The notes: generated from the letters alone by a model not told the origin. 64,000 nt of DNA from JAYQKL01 sp049889535 (GCA_049889535.1 JBMHDF010000018.1:316529-380528), one strand, 5' to 3'; shown: positions 14,986-24,514, counted from the first letter of the stretch. Translations and numbers: made by a program.

Positions 14986-17931
14986 TTAAGGGGCTGGTGC
15001 TAAATAGCGCGCCATTAATTTTGTGACTTCGGGTCGCAAGCGCTCAAGCTCTGCCTCTACGCGATCAAGGCTTGGCACATTCACCGTCTGACAAATAAGA
15101 TTTTCCAGCGCTTTTGAAAATGCCTCATCTGGTAACTTCGTTAAACAAAGTTTAAGCACATGATTAATTGCGGTTTGTAAAGACAGCGCCTCAAATAACA
15201 AAGCCTGGTCGGCTGGCTTAATCACCCCTGCTTGCTCCAGCCCTGCCAATATGGTTTGTGTGCCGCCGCGTGGCAAATCAGATATGTCATGTGCATGGCA
15301 TAAATATAAAGCCTGCGCGATAAATTCAATATCAACCAAACCACCAGAGCGATGTTTCATATCCCAAAAATTCTTACCTGGAAAATTTTCCCGCAAGCGC
15401 GCATGCATATCCCACACATCTTTGAGTGTTTTCTCATTATCGCGCTTTTGGGTTAAAATCTCATCTATTAATGTTTGAATTTTGCCCGCCAGTTTCGTGT
15501 CGCCTGATATTAACCGCGCCCGTGTGAGCGCCATATGCTCCCACACCCAAGCCTGCTCGTGCTGATAATTGGCAAAACTTGAAAATTTGCTAATCAAAGC
15601 CCCCGCATTACCCGATGGGCGCAAGCGCGTATCCACCTCAAACAACGCGCCCTCACTGGTCGGCACCGTCAAAGCCGAAATCAACCGCCGCCCCATGCGC
15701 GCAAAATAGATTTCTGCCGATAAAGGCTTCTCGCCCTCAGATATCGTATCGAAATCTGCTGCATCACAAATCATAATCAGGTCCAAATCAGAAGCCGCCG
15801 TCATCTCATAGCTGCCAAATTTACCCATTGCCAGCACCGCCCAATCGCTTTGCGCCAGCGCACCATGTTGTTGTGTGAAATCAAGTTCGACCAAATGCTG
15901 GCAAGCTTGCACACAAGCCGTTGCTAAATTGGTGAATGCCTGACCTGCTTGGTCTGGTGTCACACTGCTAGCCAGCAATTGTGTGCTGGTTTTAAAAGAC
16001 TGCTCCCGCGTCCAGATGCGCACCACATCAAGTTGTTGTTCAAAATAATCATAGGGCTGAAGCTGCTCTTGGAGCGTGCTTAAAAGTTCTGCTGTCGGGG
16101 GGAGCGGGTCGGTAAAATCCTTATCCAGCAAACTATCCATCATGGCCGGCTGGCGCACCATAAGCCCCGATAATCTTGGCGCCGTTCCAATAATATCAAC
16201 CATAAGCGATAATAGATGCGGGTTGGATTGAAACAGTGAAAAAGGCTGCACCCCAATCGGCAAACCTTTTAAAAAATCTTCAAATCGCAAAAACGCAAAA
16301 TCAGGGTCTGGAGTCGCGCTCAATACATCAAGCAATTTTGGCGTGAGACTGGTTAATAATTCACGCGCACGCTCGGAGCGTAAGGCAGGAAAACGCCCCA
16401 TATGCCATGACCGAATTTGCGTACTCACCGCCACTGGATTTTGGAACCCAAGCCGCGATAAAGTTTCAATGGTTTCAGGGTCATCTTGAACACCTGTAAA
16501 CACCAAACTCCCGACATCAGATGCCAGCGCGTCTTCATTTTCAAATAAATTCGCATAATGCGTTTGCACAGATTGCATCACCAAAATCATATCTCGCTCA
16601 AAATCTGCATGCGCCGCATAGCCTAAAAAGCGAGAGAATTTTTGCAATTTCTCGGGCTGTGAAGGCAAGCTATGAGTTTGTTCGTCATCAACCATTTGCA
16701 AGCGATGTTCAACGCGGCGGAAAAACTGATAAGCTTGTATCAGCTCATCCGAAGTTTGCTGATTTATCCAGCCAGCCGCGACAAGCTGGGGCAAAACTGC
16801 ACAAGTTTGATTACCTCGCAAAGACGAGTCCCGCCCGCCAGCAATCAGCTGTTGGGTTTGCACAAAAAACTCAATCTCACGAATACCCCCCCGCCCGAGT
16901 TTAATATTATGCCCACTCACAGTAATGTTTTGATGCCCGCGCACGGCATGAATTTGTCGCTTCATAGCATGGACATCTGAAATCGCGGCAAAGTCTAAAT
17001 TACGGCGCCAAATAAAAGGTTTAATTGTGTCTAAAAAACGCTGGCCCACTTGTGCATTGCCCGCAATGACCCGTGCTTTAATATAAGCCGCACGCTCCCA
17101 GTTCTGCCCTAATGTTTCATAATAAATTTCAGCGGCGGGTAATGATACCGCAACCCGCGTAGAACCAGGGTCAGGCCGCAAGCGCAAATCCACGCGGAAC
17201 ACAAACCCATCTGCGGTTGGGGTTTGCAAAATATGCACCAGCTTTTGCACCAGCGTGACATAAAAAACCTGCTCTTCAAGCCCGTCTTTCAGCCCTAGCA
17301 TTTCTGGCTCATAAAAAGCAACGAGGTCTATATCTGACGAATAATTCAGCTCAAAGGCGCCATGCTTGCCCAGCGCTAAAATGGTAAGACCATTTTGCTG
17401 CAGCTGCGAAACAATATCGCCTTTTTTTTCTGCCTCTTGCAACAACCAGTCTAGGCTTGCAGCCACACAAGTGTCTGCAAAGCGCGTTAATAAATCTGTC
17501 ACTTTCAGCACCGGCCATACCAAAGCAATATCTGCCAGTGCCAGCATGAGAGCAAAACCCTGACGGGTTTGGCGCAAATCCCGCATCAAGCTCTCTTCAT
17601 CAGCATGGCTCAGCGCCCGAGACGGTAATTGTGTTAACTGTTTTTCTAATAGCTTTTCAAGATTGCTTAAATCTGGCGCTATGACCGCCAATAAGTCTGG
17701 CCGCGTGCGTATAATGCGCGTCAAAAAAGGCGACGATTCAAATATGGTTAAGAGTAAATTTTTTTGAGCCTCTATAAAATCTAAAGCGCGGACTTTATCT
17801 TTCGCCGATAAATCAGCCACCCAAACCTGCTGACAATCCGCAAGAAAAGCTTCTGCGCGGGCTAAGTCCTGCGTTGGCTGAATGGCCAATTTCGATAATT
17901 TAAGAGGCGATGAGGGCATTTTTGTGTTCAT
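14986..17931 (-). CDS. glnE: Bifunctional glutamine synthetase adenylyltransferase/adenylyl-removing enzyme GlnE
   Basis: GlnE adds or removes AMP on glutamine synthetase in response to glutamine and the PII protein. The 981-residue product has both nucleotidyltransferase domains. The N-terminal removing domain carries LNYSSDIDLVAFYEPE and the C-terminal transferase domain MTAASDLDLIMICD, each with its paired aspartates. GRGGIREIEFFVQ and SGGLVDIEFIAQ mark the end of each half, as in the family. It overlaps the kinase gene by 32 bases; an internal ATG four codons later is an alternative start. glnE after a two-component pair is a known alphaproteobacterial order. Confidence 0.97.
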   Translation of the reverse strand: MNTKMPSSPLKLSKLAIQPTQDLARAEAFLADCQQVWVADLSAKDKVRALDFIEAQKNLLLTIFESSPFLTRIIRTRPDLLAVIAPDLSNLEKLLEKQLTQLPSRALSHADEESLMRDLRQTRQGFALMLALADIALVWPVLKVTDLLTRFADTCVAASLDWLLQEAEKKGDIVSQLQQNGLTILALGKHGAFELNYSSDIDLVAFYEPEMLGLKDGLEEQVFYVTLVQKLVHILQTPTADGFVFRVDLRLRPDPGSTRVAVSLPAAEIYYETLGQNWERAAYIKARVIAGNAQVGQRFLDTIKPFIWRRNLDFAAISDVHAMKRQIHAVRGHQNITVSGHNIKLGRGGIREIEFFVQTQQLIAGGRDSSLRGNQTCAVLPQLVAAGWINQQTSDELIQAYQFFRRVEHRLQMVDDEQTHSLPSQPEKLQKFSRFLGYAAHADFERDMILVMQSVQTHYANLFENEDALASDVGSLVFTGVQDDPETIETLSRLGFQNPVAVSTQIRSWHMGRFPALRSERARELLTSLTPKLLDVLSATPDPDFAFLRFEDFLKGLPIGVQPFSLFQSNPHLLSLMVDIIGTAPRLSGLMVRQPAMMDSLLDKDFTDPLPPTAELLSTLQEQLQPYDYFEQQLDVVRIWTREQSFKTSTQLLASSVTPDQAGQAFTNLATACVQACQHLVELDFTQQHGALAQSDWAVLAMGKFGSYEMTAASDLDLIMICDAADFDTISEGEKPLSAEIYFARMGRRLISALTVPTSEGALFEVDTRLRPSGNAGALISKFSSFANYQHEQAWVWEHMALTRARLISGDTKLAGKIQTLIDEILTQKRDNEKTLKDVWDMHARLRENFPGKNFWDMKHRSGGLVDIEFIAQALYLCHAHDISDLPRGGTQTILAGLEQAGVIKPADQALLFEALSLQTAINHVLKLCLTKLPDEAFSKALENLICQTVNVPSLDRVEAELERLRPEVTKLMARYLAPAP

Positions 17932-19306
17932 AATATTTATTTAGCACAATTTCAGCTTTAAGACCTTGCGGTATATTTTGCGCTAATTTTAACTGACCCT
18001 GATGCAATTGAACAATAGCCGCCACCAGCGATAAACCTAAGCCGCTCCCCTGATTTGTTCGGCTTTCATCAAGCCGCACAAAACGCTCCATCACCCGCTC
18101 TAATTCTTGGTCTGGAATCCCTGTTCCCGTATCACAAATACGAATCATCACCTTATCCAGCCAGTCTTCAACCTCAATTTGCACATGAGGATTTTCTCCC
18201 CCGCCATATTTCAACGCATTATCAATGAGATTAACCACAGCTTGCGATAAAAGCGGGTAAGACCCCTGCACCATAAGCGGTTGATGAGGGGTTTGCGTGT
18301 GATAATGAAAGCCTTTTTCTTCAGCAATGGGCGCAATAAATTCCGCCGCGTCTTGCACCAATGCGCAAATATCGAGCTTGTCCATTGGCACCTCAGATGT
18401 GCCCGCTTCCAATCGAGTCAGCGATAAAAGCGCGTTGAATGTCACCAATAGGCTGTCTGCCTCTTCAATGGTTTTTTCCAAAACCTCGCGCAATTCCGCA
18501 TTTGATGAATCTTGCATCAAGGTGACTTCGAGGCGATTGCGCAACCGATTTATTGGGCTTCTTAAATCATGCGCCACATTATCGGTCACTTGCCGCATGC
18601 TGCGCATCAAATCTTCAATACGCTCTAACATAGAGTTCAGATTTTGCGATAATTGGTCAATTTCATCATCTGTGCCTTTTATCGGGACACGCCGCGACAG
18701 GTCGCCGTCCATAATCTGCTTACTGGCACGATTGATGCTATCAATCCGGCGCCTAAAATTACGGCTGATTAACAAGCCGCCTGCGCCACCCATCAGCAAA
18801 ATCAAACCTAATCCATAAACCATAGCTTGCGTCATCAGCCGGTCAAGCTGGCGCAGTTCTTCCACATCACGCGCTACCAATAATTTAAACCCAAGCGATA
18901 AATCAATCAGCCGCCCGCGCGCAGTGGTAACTTTTATCTCTGTTTCACGCTGGCGGCGATAGTCAAAATGAATCCAATTATCAGCCTGCACGCTATAATC
19001 TGGCAGATTGCTGAGATTACCTGCCAATGGCCGTCCTTGTGGGTCCATGAGCAAATAAAGGCTCAGGCGCGGGTCCAGACTGCGCTGTTTAACCAGCCGT
19101 ATCATGCCCGGAATGCCTGAGCGTTTATAATAGCCAGACATATTTGCTATCTCGTCCATAATTTCCTGGTCGGTCTGGCGCATCATCACGCCGGCTGTGT
19201 TCCAATAGAGATAGGAAATCAGCGCCACTGACGAAAAACAGAAAATCGCCAGATAAAATAAGGCGGCTCGAAATGTTGTGGTTTTGAGAAGTTTAGCCTG
19301 GAACAC
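17900..19306 (-). CDS. Two-component sensor histidine kinase, HAMP domain
   Basis: The inner-membrane kinase has two transmembrane helices (starting FRAALFYLAIFCFSSVALIS, and about residue 160), a periplasmic sensor region of about 120 residues, and a HAMP domain ending DEIDQLSQNLNSML. It also has the H-box VAHDLRSPINRLR and the ATPase boxes VNLIDNALKYGG, DTGTGIPDQE and GSGLGLSLVAA. I place the start at the GTG at 19306, overlapping the regulator stop by 14 bases; a longer frame would run into the regulator and add non-membrane residues. The partner is the OmpR-type regulator just upstream. The pair resembles the regulators found between degP and glnE in rhizobia; the stimulus is unknown. Confidence 0.92.
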   Translation of the reverse strand: MFQAKLLKTTTFRAALFYLAIFCFSSVALISYLYWNTAGVMMRQTDQEIMDEIANMSGYYKRSGIPGMIRLVKQRSLDPRLSLYLLMDPQGRPLAGNLSNLPDYSVQADNWIHFDYRRQRETEIKVTTARGRLIDLSLGFKLLVARDVEELRQLDRLMTQAMVYGLGLILLMGGAGGLLISRNFRRRIDSINRASKQIMDGDLSRRVPIKGTDDEIDQLSQNLNSMLERIEDLMRSMRQVTDNVAHDLRSPINRLRNRLEVTLMQDSSNAELREVLEKTIEEADSLLVTFNALLSLTRLEAGTSEVPMDKLDICALVQDAAEFIAPIAEEKGFHYHTQTPHQPLMVQGSYPLLSQAVVNLIDNALKYGGGENPHVQIEVEDWLDKVMIRICDTGTGIPDQELERVMERFVRLDESRTNQGSGLGLSLVAAIVQLHQGQLKLAQNIPQGLKAEIVLNKYYEHKNALIAS

Positions 19307-19970
19307 GAAGCGAATACCCTGCACCCCGAACTGTTTGTAAGAGGGGTGGTGAAAAATCTTTATCCAACTTAGCGCGCAAACGCGAAATATGCACATCAAT
19401 CACATTGGTTTGCGGATCAAAATGATACTCCCATACATTTTCAAGCAGCATAGTCCGCGTCACAACTTGGCCCGCATGGCGCAACATATATTCAAGCAAC
19501 TTAAATTCGCGGGGCTGCAATTCTATCAACTGCCCTTGCCGCGTGACTCTGCGCGATAATAAATCAACTTCCAAATCAGCAAGCTCCAATGTCGTTGAAA
19601 TATTTTCATTTGAACCGCGCCGCGTGAGCGCTTCAATGCGTGCTAGCAATTCAGCAAAAGCAAAGGGTTTGGTCAAATAATCATCACCCCCCGCATTCAG
19701 CCCATCAACACGGTCTTCCACCTCGCCCAAAGCGGATAAAAATAAAACAGGTGTATGAATCCCAGCTTCTCGCAAATGCGACACAATCGACAAGCCATCG
19801 CGCTGGGGCAACATGCGGTCAACAACCATCACATCAAACTGCCCGGCCAGTGCCATTTCTAGCCCCTGCTCACCATTCACAGCATGGTCAACAACATGGC
19901 CGCTCTCACGCAATCCCTTTTGAACAAAACCAGCAGCTTCTAGGTCATCTTCGATTAACAAAATATGCAT
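19293..19970 (-). CDS. OmpR/PhoB-family response regulator
   Basis: The 225-residue protein has a receiver domain with the acidic pair at Asp8/Asp9, phospho-acceptor Asp51 (VVDRMLP) and the conserved lysine in YLTKPFAFAEL near residue 100. A winged-helix DNA-binding domain follows, with LQPREFKLLEYMLRHAG, VIDVHISRLRAKL and the ending VRGAGYSLR. It controls genes together with the overlapping kinase downstream. There is almost no ribosome binding site before its ATG, which lies only about 20 bases after a terminator T-run. In related genomes a degP gene precedes this regulator; here it is absent. Confidence 0.95.
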   Translation of the reverse strand: MHILLIEDDLEAAGFVQKGLRESGHVVDHAVNGEQGLEMALAGQFDVMVVDRMLPQRDGLSIVSHLREAGIHTPVLFLSALGEVEDRVDGLNAGGDDYLTKPFAFAELLARIEALTRRGSNENISTTLELADLEVDLLSRRVTRQGQLIELQPREFKLLEYMLRHAGQVVTRTMLLENVWEYHFDPQTNVIDVHISRLRAKLDKDFSPPLLQTVRGAGYSLRVPG

Positions 19971-19988
19971 TTTTTTAGTTTATCCGAA

Positions 19989-20028
19989 TTAAAAAAATGG
20001 GGAAGCCCCAATCACGAAGCTTCCCCAA
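19989..20028 (-). terminator. Rho-independent terminator after ccmH
   Basis: On the minus strand GGGGAAGC (20026-20019) pairs with GCTTCCCC (20006-19999) around a 12-base loop, followed by A and a run of seven T residues. It would end the ccmI-E-F-H transcript before the response regulator gene, so the two-component genes need their own promoter or read-through. Confidence 0.8.
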
Positions 20029-20122
20029 GGAGACGAAACATTAAGGAGGGAGGGTACCCAATGTTCCCTTTAACAATGCCAAAGCGCGCATTGCACAAAC
20101 CTTACACAATGATTAAAATTTC

Positions 20123-20527
20123 TTAATCTTTGGTAGTAGCGCGCAGACGTTGGTACAGGAAAAATATGCCCGGCAATAAAAAGAGAAGCGGCGCCAACCA
20201 TAAAAAACTATTTTTTGAAGAAAATTTTGGATTCAATAAAGTGAATTCACCATAACGCTCAACAATATAAGTCAGGACTTCTTCATTGCTGTCACCTGCT
20301 TGCAAACGAATTCGGATAAGTTTGCGTAAATCCCCCGCAAGCGGGGCATCGCTATCATCTATTGACTGGTTTTGACAGACTGGACAGCGTAATTCTGCTG
20401 AAATGGCTCGCGCACGCGCTTCAAGTGCTGGGTCGTCTAAGGCTTCACCTGGCTGCAGCGCCCATGCAGGGCTGACACAAAAAAACATCAGGCAAAATAT
20501 AAAACATGATATGAAAGCCTTGTGCAT
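20123..20527 (-). CDS. ccmH: Cytochrome c maturation protein CcmH (CycL)
   Basis: CcmH is a membrane-anchored thiol-disulfide protein that keeps apocytochrome c heme-binding cysteines reduced for heme ligation. The 134-residue product has a signal peptide, the redox motif LRCPVCQNQ with Cys48 and Cys51, and a single C-terminal membrane helix (FLWLAPLLFLLPGIFFLY). It starts three bases after ccmF stops. It is the short form, without the fused CcmI-like TPR part found in E. coli. A terminator follows. Confidence 0.97.
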   Translation of the reverse strand: MHKAFISCFIFCLMFFCVSPAWALQPGEALDDPALEARARAISAELRCPVCQNQSIDDSDAPLAGDLRKLIRIRLQAGDSNEEVLTYIVERYGEFTLLNPKFSSKNSFLWLAPLLFLLPGIFFLYQRLRATTKD

Positions 20528-20530
20528 TCT

Positions 20531-22519
20531 TCACCCTCGCTTGCGCCCAGACGCATTGCCAATCACTGCAGCTGCGCCACCTAAAGCCATCAAGACAGCC
20601 CCCAACCAAATGTAATTGACAAACGGATGCAACCAAGCGCGAATGACATAGGCAGGCGCGGCGTTTTGGCTAGCTTTTTCAGCCGGCACCCTATCCCCCA
20701 AAGCCACATAAATATTACCACGCCACATTTTTAATATAGCGGCTTCGGTTGTTTGCGACCGTTCCACCGGATAAAACCGCCGCTCCGGCAATAATGTTTC
20801 AGTTTTATCAGCTATATCCAAGCTGAAAAGCGCTTGCTCTGCAGAATAATTCGGCCCATTTATTTTATTCACCGCGATTAAATTCAAATCATATTGACCA
20901 AGCTGAACAGACTGGCCTTCTTTCAGACTCACAATACGTTCTTCCTGCCAAGCCGTGCTGGCGACAACACCAAACAGCAAAACCCCAACCCCCGCATGCG
21001 CCAACACCACACCCCATTGTTGCGCAGGCAAGCGTAAAAGGCGTTGCAAGCGCTCATGAAAAGCGCCTTGCGAAAGACGCGCTTTTTTGGCCAAATCGGT
21101 CAGCGCACCAAAAACGAGCCAAATCGCCGCCGCCAAACCCAGTAAGCTCCAACCTGTTTCAGTTTGTGTAAAAAACAACACAAGGCTGGCCAATAGAGTT
21201 AATGCCGCCGCTGCACGCAACGGCTTCAGCGCAGCTAAACCACGCCCTTTTTGCCAGGCTAAAAATGGCGCTATGGGCATCAAAACAAACAAAGGCGCCA
21301 TAAGAGGCGTGAATACTTTATTGAAATAAGGCGCGCCAACAGAAATTTTTCCCATGCCAAGCGCATCAATAATAAGCGGATATATCGTCCCAATCAGCAC
21401 TGTAGCCGTGGCGCTGGCAAGAAAAATATTATTGACCATTAGCGCTGTCTCACGACTGGTCAGAGCAAAACTCTGGTCAGGCGAAATGCGCGCACCCGCC
21501 TGATTTTGCAACACGCGCTCAGCCCGTAAAGCATACATCACCAACCCCAGCCCAACCGCGCTGGCCAAAATTGCCAAAATAAACACCCCGCGCGCTGGGT
21601 CATTAGCAAAAGCATGCACTGAGGTGAGCACACCAGAGCGCACCAAAAATGTACCTGCAATGCTCAAGCCAAAAGTCAAAATAGATAAAAGCAGTGTCCA
21701 TTTACGCATTGACACCCGCATTTGCGCCACCATGACAGAATGCAAAAGCGCCGTGCCAGCCAACCACGGTAAAAGGGAGGCGTTTTCAACCGGATCCCAA
21801 AACCAAAATCCACCCCAGCCCAATTCGTAATAGGCCCAAAAAGACCCCAACCCGATGCCAAGGGTTAAAAACACCCACGCCACTAAAACATAGGGGCGCA
21901 ACCAGGCCGCCCAATTTTGGGGCGGCTTTTTTTCGAGCAAAACAGCGAGCGTAAAAGAAAAGGCAATCGAGAAACCAACATAGCCTAGATATAATAAAGG
22001 CGGGTGAAGTGCCAAAGCGGGGTCTTGCAAAATCGGATTCAACCCACCACCTGAATAAGGCGCGGGGGCAAGGCGCGCAAATGGGTTAGAGGTAAAAAGA
22101 GAAAAACTCAAAAATAACACGCCCAAACCAGCCTGACTGGCCAATAAGCTTGCCCGCATGGTGAGGGGCATATCTGGCAGGCGGTAAGCCGCAAAGGCAC
22201 CAAAACCAGCTAGTATCAGAATCCATAACAACATAGACCCTTCATGATTGCCCCATACACCAGCGAGTTTATATAGGAATGGTTTCGCGGCATGGCTGTT
22301 TTCTGCCACCAACCACACTGAAAAATCAGAACTGATAAAGGCAATTGTTAATGCGATAAAAGACCATAGAACTAATAAAAACTGCAAGCCAGCAGCTGGT
22401 TTGGCCAAAGCCATCAGGCTGGGTTGGTTGCGCGACCGCCCCCAAAGCGGCACCAAAATTTGAAAAACCGCAACACTTAAGGCCATAATCAGGGCAAAAT
22501 GACCCGACTCAATAATCAT
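20531..22519 (-). CDS. ccmF: Heme lyase subunit CcmF (CycK)
   Basis: This 662-residue integral membrane protein is the core of the holocytochrome c synthetase. It takes heme from CcmE and attaches it to the apocytochrome. The tryptophan-rich WWD domain is visible as WGGFWFWDPVENASLLPW near residue 230. It is flanked by conserved histidines (for example LHPPLLYLGY near 173) in a protein with about 14 membrane segments. The start overlaps the ccmE end by 11 bases and ccmH follows after three bases, so the block is one operon. Confidence 0.97.
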   Translation of the reverse strand: MIIESGHFALIMALSVAVFQILVPLWGRSRNQPSLMALAKPAAGLQFLLVLWSFIALTIAFISSDFSVWLVAENSHAAKPFLYKLAGVWGNHEGSMLLWILILAGFGAFAAYRLPDMPLTMRASLLASQAGLGVLFLSFSLFTSNPFARLAPAPYSGGGLNPILQDPALALHPPLLYLGYVGFSIAFSFTLAVLLEKKPPQNWAAWLRPYVLVAWVFLTLGIGLGSFWAYYELGWGGFWFWDPVENASLLPWLAGTALLHSVMVAQMRVSMRKWTLLLSILTFGLSIAGTFLVRSGVLTSVHAFANDPARGVFILAILASAVGLGLVMYALRAERVLQNQAGARISPDQSFALTSRETALMVNNIFLASATATVLIGTIYPLIIDALGMGKISVGAPYFNKVFTPLMAPLFVLMPIAPFLAWQKGRGLAALKPLRAAAALTLLASLVLFFTQTETGWSLLGLAAAIWLVFGALTDLAKKARLSQGAFHERLQRLLRLPAQQWGVVLAHAGVGVLLFGVVASTAWQEERIVSLKEGQSVQLGQYDLNLIAVNKINGPNYSAEQALFSLDIADKTETLLPERRFYPVERSQTTEAAILKMWRGNIYVALGDRVPAEKASQNAAPAYVIRAWLHPFVNYIWLGAVLMALGGAAAVIGNASGRKRG

Positions 22520-22973
22520 TAATGGCCTCTTTTGCTTTTATATTTTCAGGTTTCCAGACACCATTTTTTTTAAGCGCGTCAGCAACTTCGGGCGGCATGT
22601 AATTTTCATCATGCTTGGCCAAAACCGAGCTGGCGATAAAAACTTGGTTCTCGGTGAACACCCCTTCGGCAACCACGCCCTGCCCCTCGCGGAACAAATC
22701 AGGCAAAAGACCGACAAAGCGCACATGAACCTCACCTTCGCCATCAGTAATCACAAACTGGCTTTCCTTGCCACGCCGCAAGAGGCTCGCTTCCTTCACA
22801 AGACCCCCAACCCGCATATTTTGACCTATTTTAGGCGGGGAGGCAGCCAAATCAGAAGGCGAGCGAAAATAAACCAAATTATCTTCTAAAGCCGTTAAGG
22901 CAAAAGCCGCAATGCCTGCCAATAAAGTAAGACCGGCGATTAAAAAGCTAATACGTGTTTGTCGTGCAGTCAT
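22509..22973 (-). CDS. ccmE: Heme chaperone CcmE (CycJ)
   Basis: CcmE binds heme covalently on the periplasmic face and hands it to CcmF. The 154-residue protein has one N-terminal membrane anchor (about residues 9-28), an OB-fold beta-barrel (residues 45-118), and the heme-binding motif AKHDENYMPPE with His121 as the covalent ligand and Tyr125 as axial ligand. It lies between ccmI and ccmF as in rhizobial cycHJKL operons, where ccmA-D are elsewhere. Confidence 0.97.
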   Translation of the reverse strand: MTARQTRISFLIAGLTLLAGIAAFALTALEDNLVYFRSPSDLAASPPKIGQNMRVGGLVKEASLLRRGKESQFVITDGEGEVHVRFVGLLPDLFREGQGVVAEGVFTENQVFIASSVLAKHDENYMPPEVADALKKNGVWKPENIKAKEAINDY

Positions 22974-23065
22974 TTTTTCCTCTCATTTTACATACTATTT
23001 TATGCGGAAAAGAAAAAGCTACATCTCGCCGCATGAGAGGATAAAAAGACAGGAAAATATTATTT

Positions 23066-23725
23066 TTAGGGTGTATTGAGCTTGCTTATCTGGGCGGCGA
23101 TGAAATTCTGCCAAACCTGATTATCTGGCTGAGCCTGACCACTGGCGATGAAAAAGGCTTTGGCGCGCTCTGCTTCACCTTCCTGCGCTGCGAGGAGACC
23201 CAGATAAAAATTTGTTAAATAATGGTCTGGCAGGCCGGTAGATAATTGCCCAATGAGCGCCGCGCTTTCTGAATCAATCAAGCCGTCATTGACTTCTAAA
23301 TTTGCTTTGACCAAACCAAACAGAGCTTCAAAATCCTTATTTTGATAATATAAAATCTGGCGCCAGGCTTGCGCCGCTAAATCGGGTTGATTGAGTTCAA
23401 CCCGAATGCGGGCCAGTAAACGCCAGCCCTGCACATCATCAGACTGGCTTATCAGTTTTTGCTCAAGCATGGAAATCACAGCCGCTGGCGGCAGATCATC
23501 AATCGCCCCCTCTAATCTGGGTTTAAGCGGCGTATCTGGCATCTGCGGATTGCCGAAATATAAATATATTAAAAACGCAGAAACTGGCACCCCAAACAGA
23601 CCGGCAATATAAGCCACACGTTCGGATAAGGAGGTGAGTTTATTTCTCCCTAAGCGATAAGTCAGAAAAAGCGCCCCGGATAGACCGATAAACACACAAA
23701 TTATCAGAGCTGGTTGCCACCCCAT
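23066..23725 (-). CDS. ccmI: Cytochrome c biogenesis protein CcmI (CycH), short form
   Basis: CcmI brings apocytochromes to the CcmF/H complex. This 219-residue protein has two membrane helices (ALIICVFIGLSGALFL and VAYIAGLFGVPVSAFLIY) and a periplasmic TPR region with LEQKLISQSDDVQGWRLLAR and LAAQAWRQILYY. Typical alphaproteobacterial CcmI is markedly longer, with a cytoplasmic leucine-zipper loop of tens of residues between the helices; here that loop is only about 15 residues. The gene leads the ccmE-F-H group, 92 bases upstream of ccmE. Position and topology support the call despite the low sequence identity usual for TPR proteins. Confidence 0.85.
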   Translation of the reverse strand: MGWQPALIICVFIGLSGALFLTYRLGRNKLTSLSERVAYIAGLFGVPVSAFLIYLYFGNPQMPDTPLKPRLEGAIDDLPPAAVISMLEQKLISQSDDVQGWRLLARIRVELNQPDLAAQAWRQILYYQNKDFEALFGLVKANLEVNDGLIDSESAALIGQLSTGLPDHYLTNFYLGLLAAQEGEAERAKAFFIASGQAQPDNQVWQNFIAAQISKLNTP

Positions 23726-23818
23726 AATGCGCCTTTCTAAAACATATGGCTCAAAATTTTGAATGGGGCGACCATATCAGGCTGGCGCGCAAAGACAAGA
23801 GTTCTGATTTATTTTCGC

Positions 23819-24514
23819 CTAGCTAGCGGGTGGACTAAGCCGCAATACATGCAATTGCAACCGAATTGTACCAGAAGTTAATGCCTTATTTTGTCCAGAA
23901 ATCCTTAATGGAGTTGTCGCGTAATAGGTCATAGGGTGCGAAGTCATCCCAATATTTGTGGTTTGCGCCGCTCCAGAAATATGCGCGCCATATCGCCCCG
24001 CATCTGCCGCAACGCCCAATTTCCAAGACTGATTATTGGGTAAAGCTGTTACCACGCGCATACCTATCCCAAGCACCAAATCGCGGTCTGCAATATTCAA
24101 GGCTGTATCATTATAACTGCCAGGTGTAATAATGTGGTCAAGGCTGGTCGTCACAAACCCCATTTGCGGGCTGAATTGCGGCGCGAGATTAAGCCATTTG
24201 CCACTATCATAAAGCCGTAAAATTTTGTCTTGTTGATCCCATATCCGCCAGCCATTTTGTGGGGTCGAAAATTGCCAAGCCCCATCAACATAAGTGGCGA
24301 TGCGCCCTGCCTGATTTTGCCATAGGCCTGTAGGCGTGGCGCCAATCACATATTGATCACCAGCTTCAGGTGTAGCGGGTGGGGTATTTTGATAAAAGCG
24401 CAAAACCTGCATATGTGTCAGCGCATCCAAACGCCGCAAAGACTCGTTCACTGTTACATGTTTTTGCGCCTGGTCGGCAGCAAGATAGGGAAGTTTTAAA
24501 TGTGTGGTTTTCAT
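23819..24514 (-). CDS. DUF2793 family phage/GTA-type structural protein
   Basis: The 231-residue protein starts with the DUF2793 hallmark: KLPYLAADQAQKHVTVNESL, then RLDALTHMQV, GDQYVIG, and a tryptophan-rich segment (GLWQNQAGRIATY, GAWQFSTPQNGWRIWDQ). The C-terminal part (YYATTPLRI, SGTIRLQLHVLRL) is the receptor- or fiber-like domain usually attached to it. Such proteins occur in alphaproteobacterial prophages and gene transfer agent clusters. The start is ATG at 24514 with TGAGGT upstream; its first bases overlap the TGA of an upstream open stretch (24511-24630). No other phage genes are in the window, so it is an orphan or domesticated copy. Confidence 0.82.
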   Translation of the reverse strand: MKTTHLKLPYLAADQAQKHVTVNESLRRLDALTHMQVLRFYQNTPPATPEAGDQYVIGATPTGLWQNQAGRIATYVDGAWQFSTPQNGWRIWDQQDKILRLYDSGKWLNLAPQFSPQMGFVTTSLDHIITPGSYNDTALNIADRDLVLGIGMRVVTALPNNQSWKLGVAADAGRYGAHISGAAQTTNIGMTSHPMTYYATTPLRISGQNKALTSGTIRLQLHVLRLSPPAS

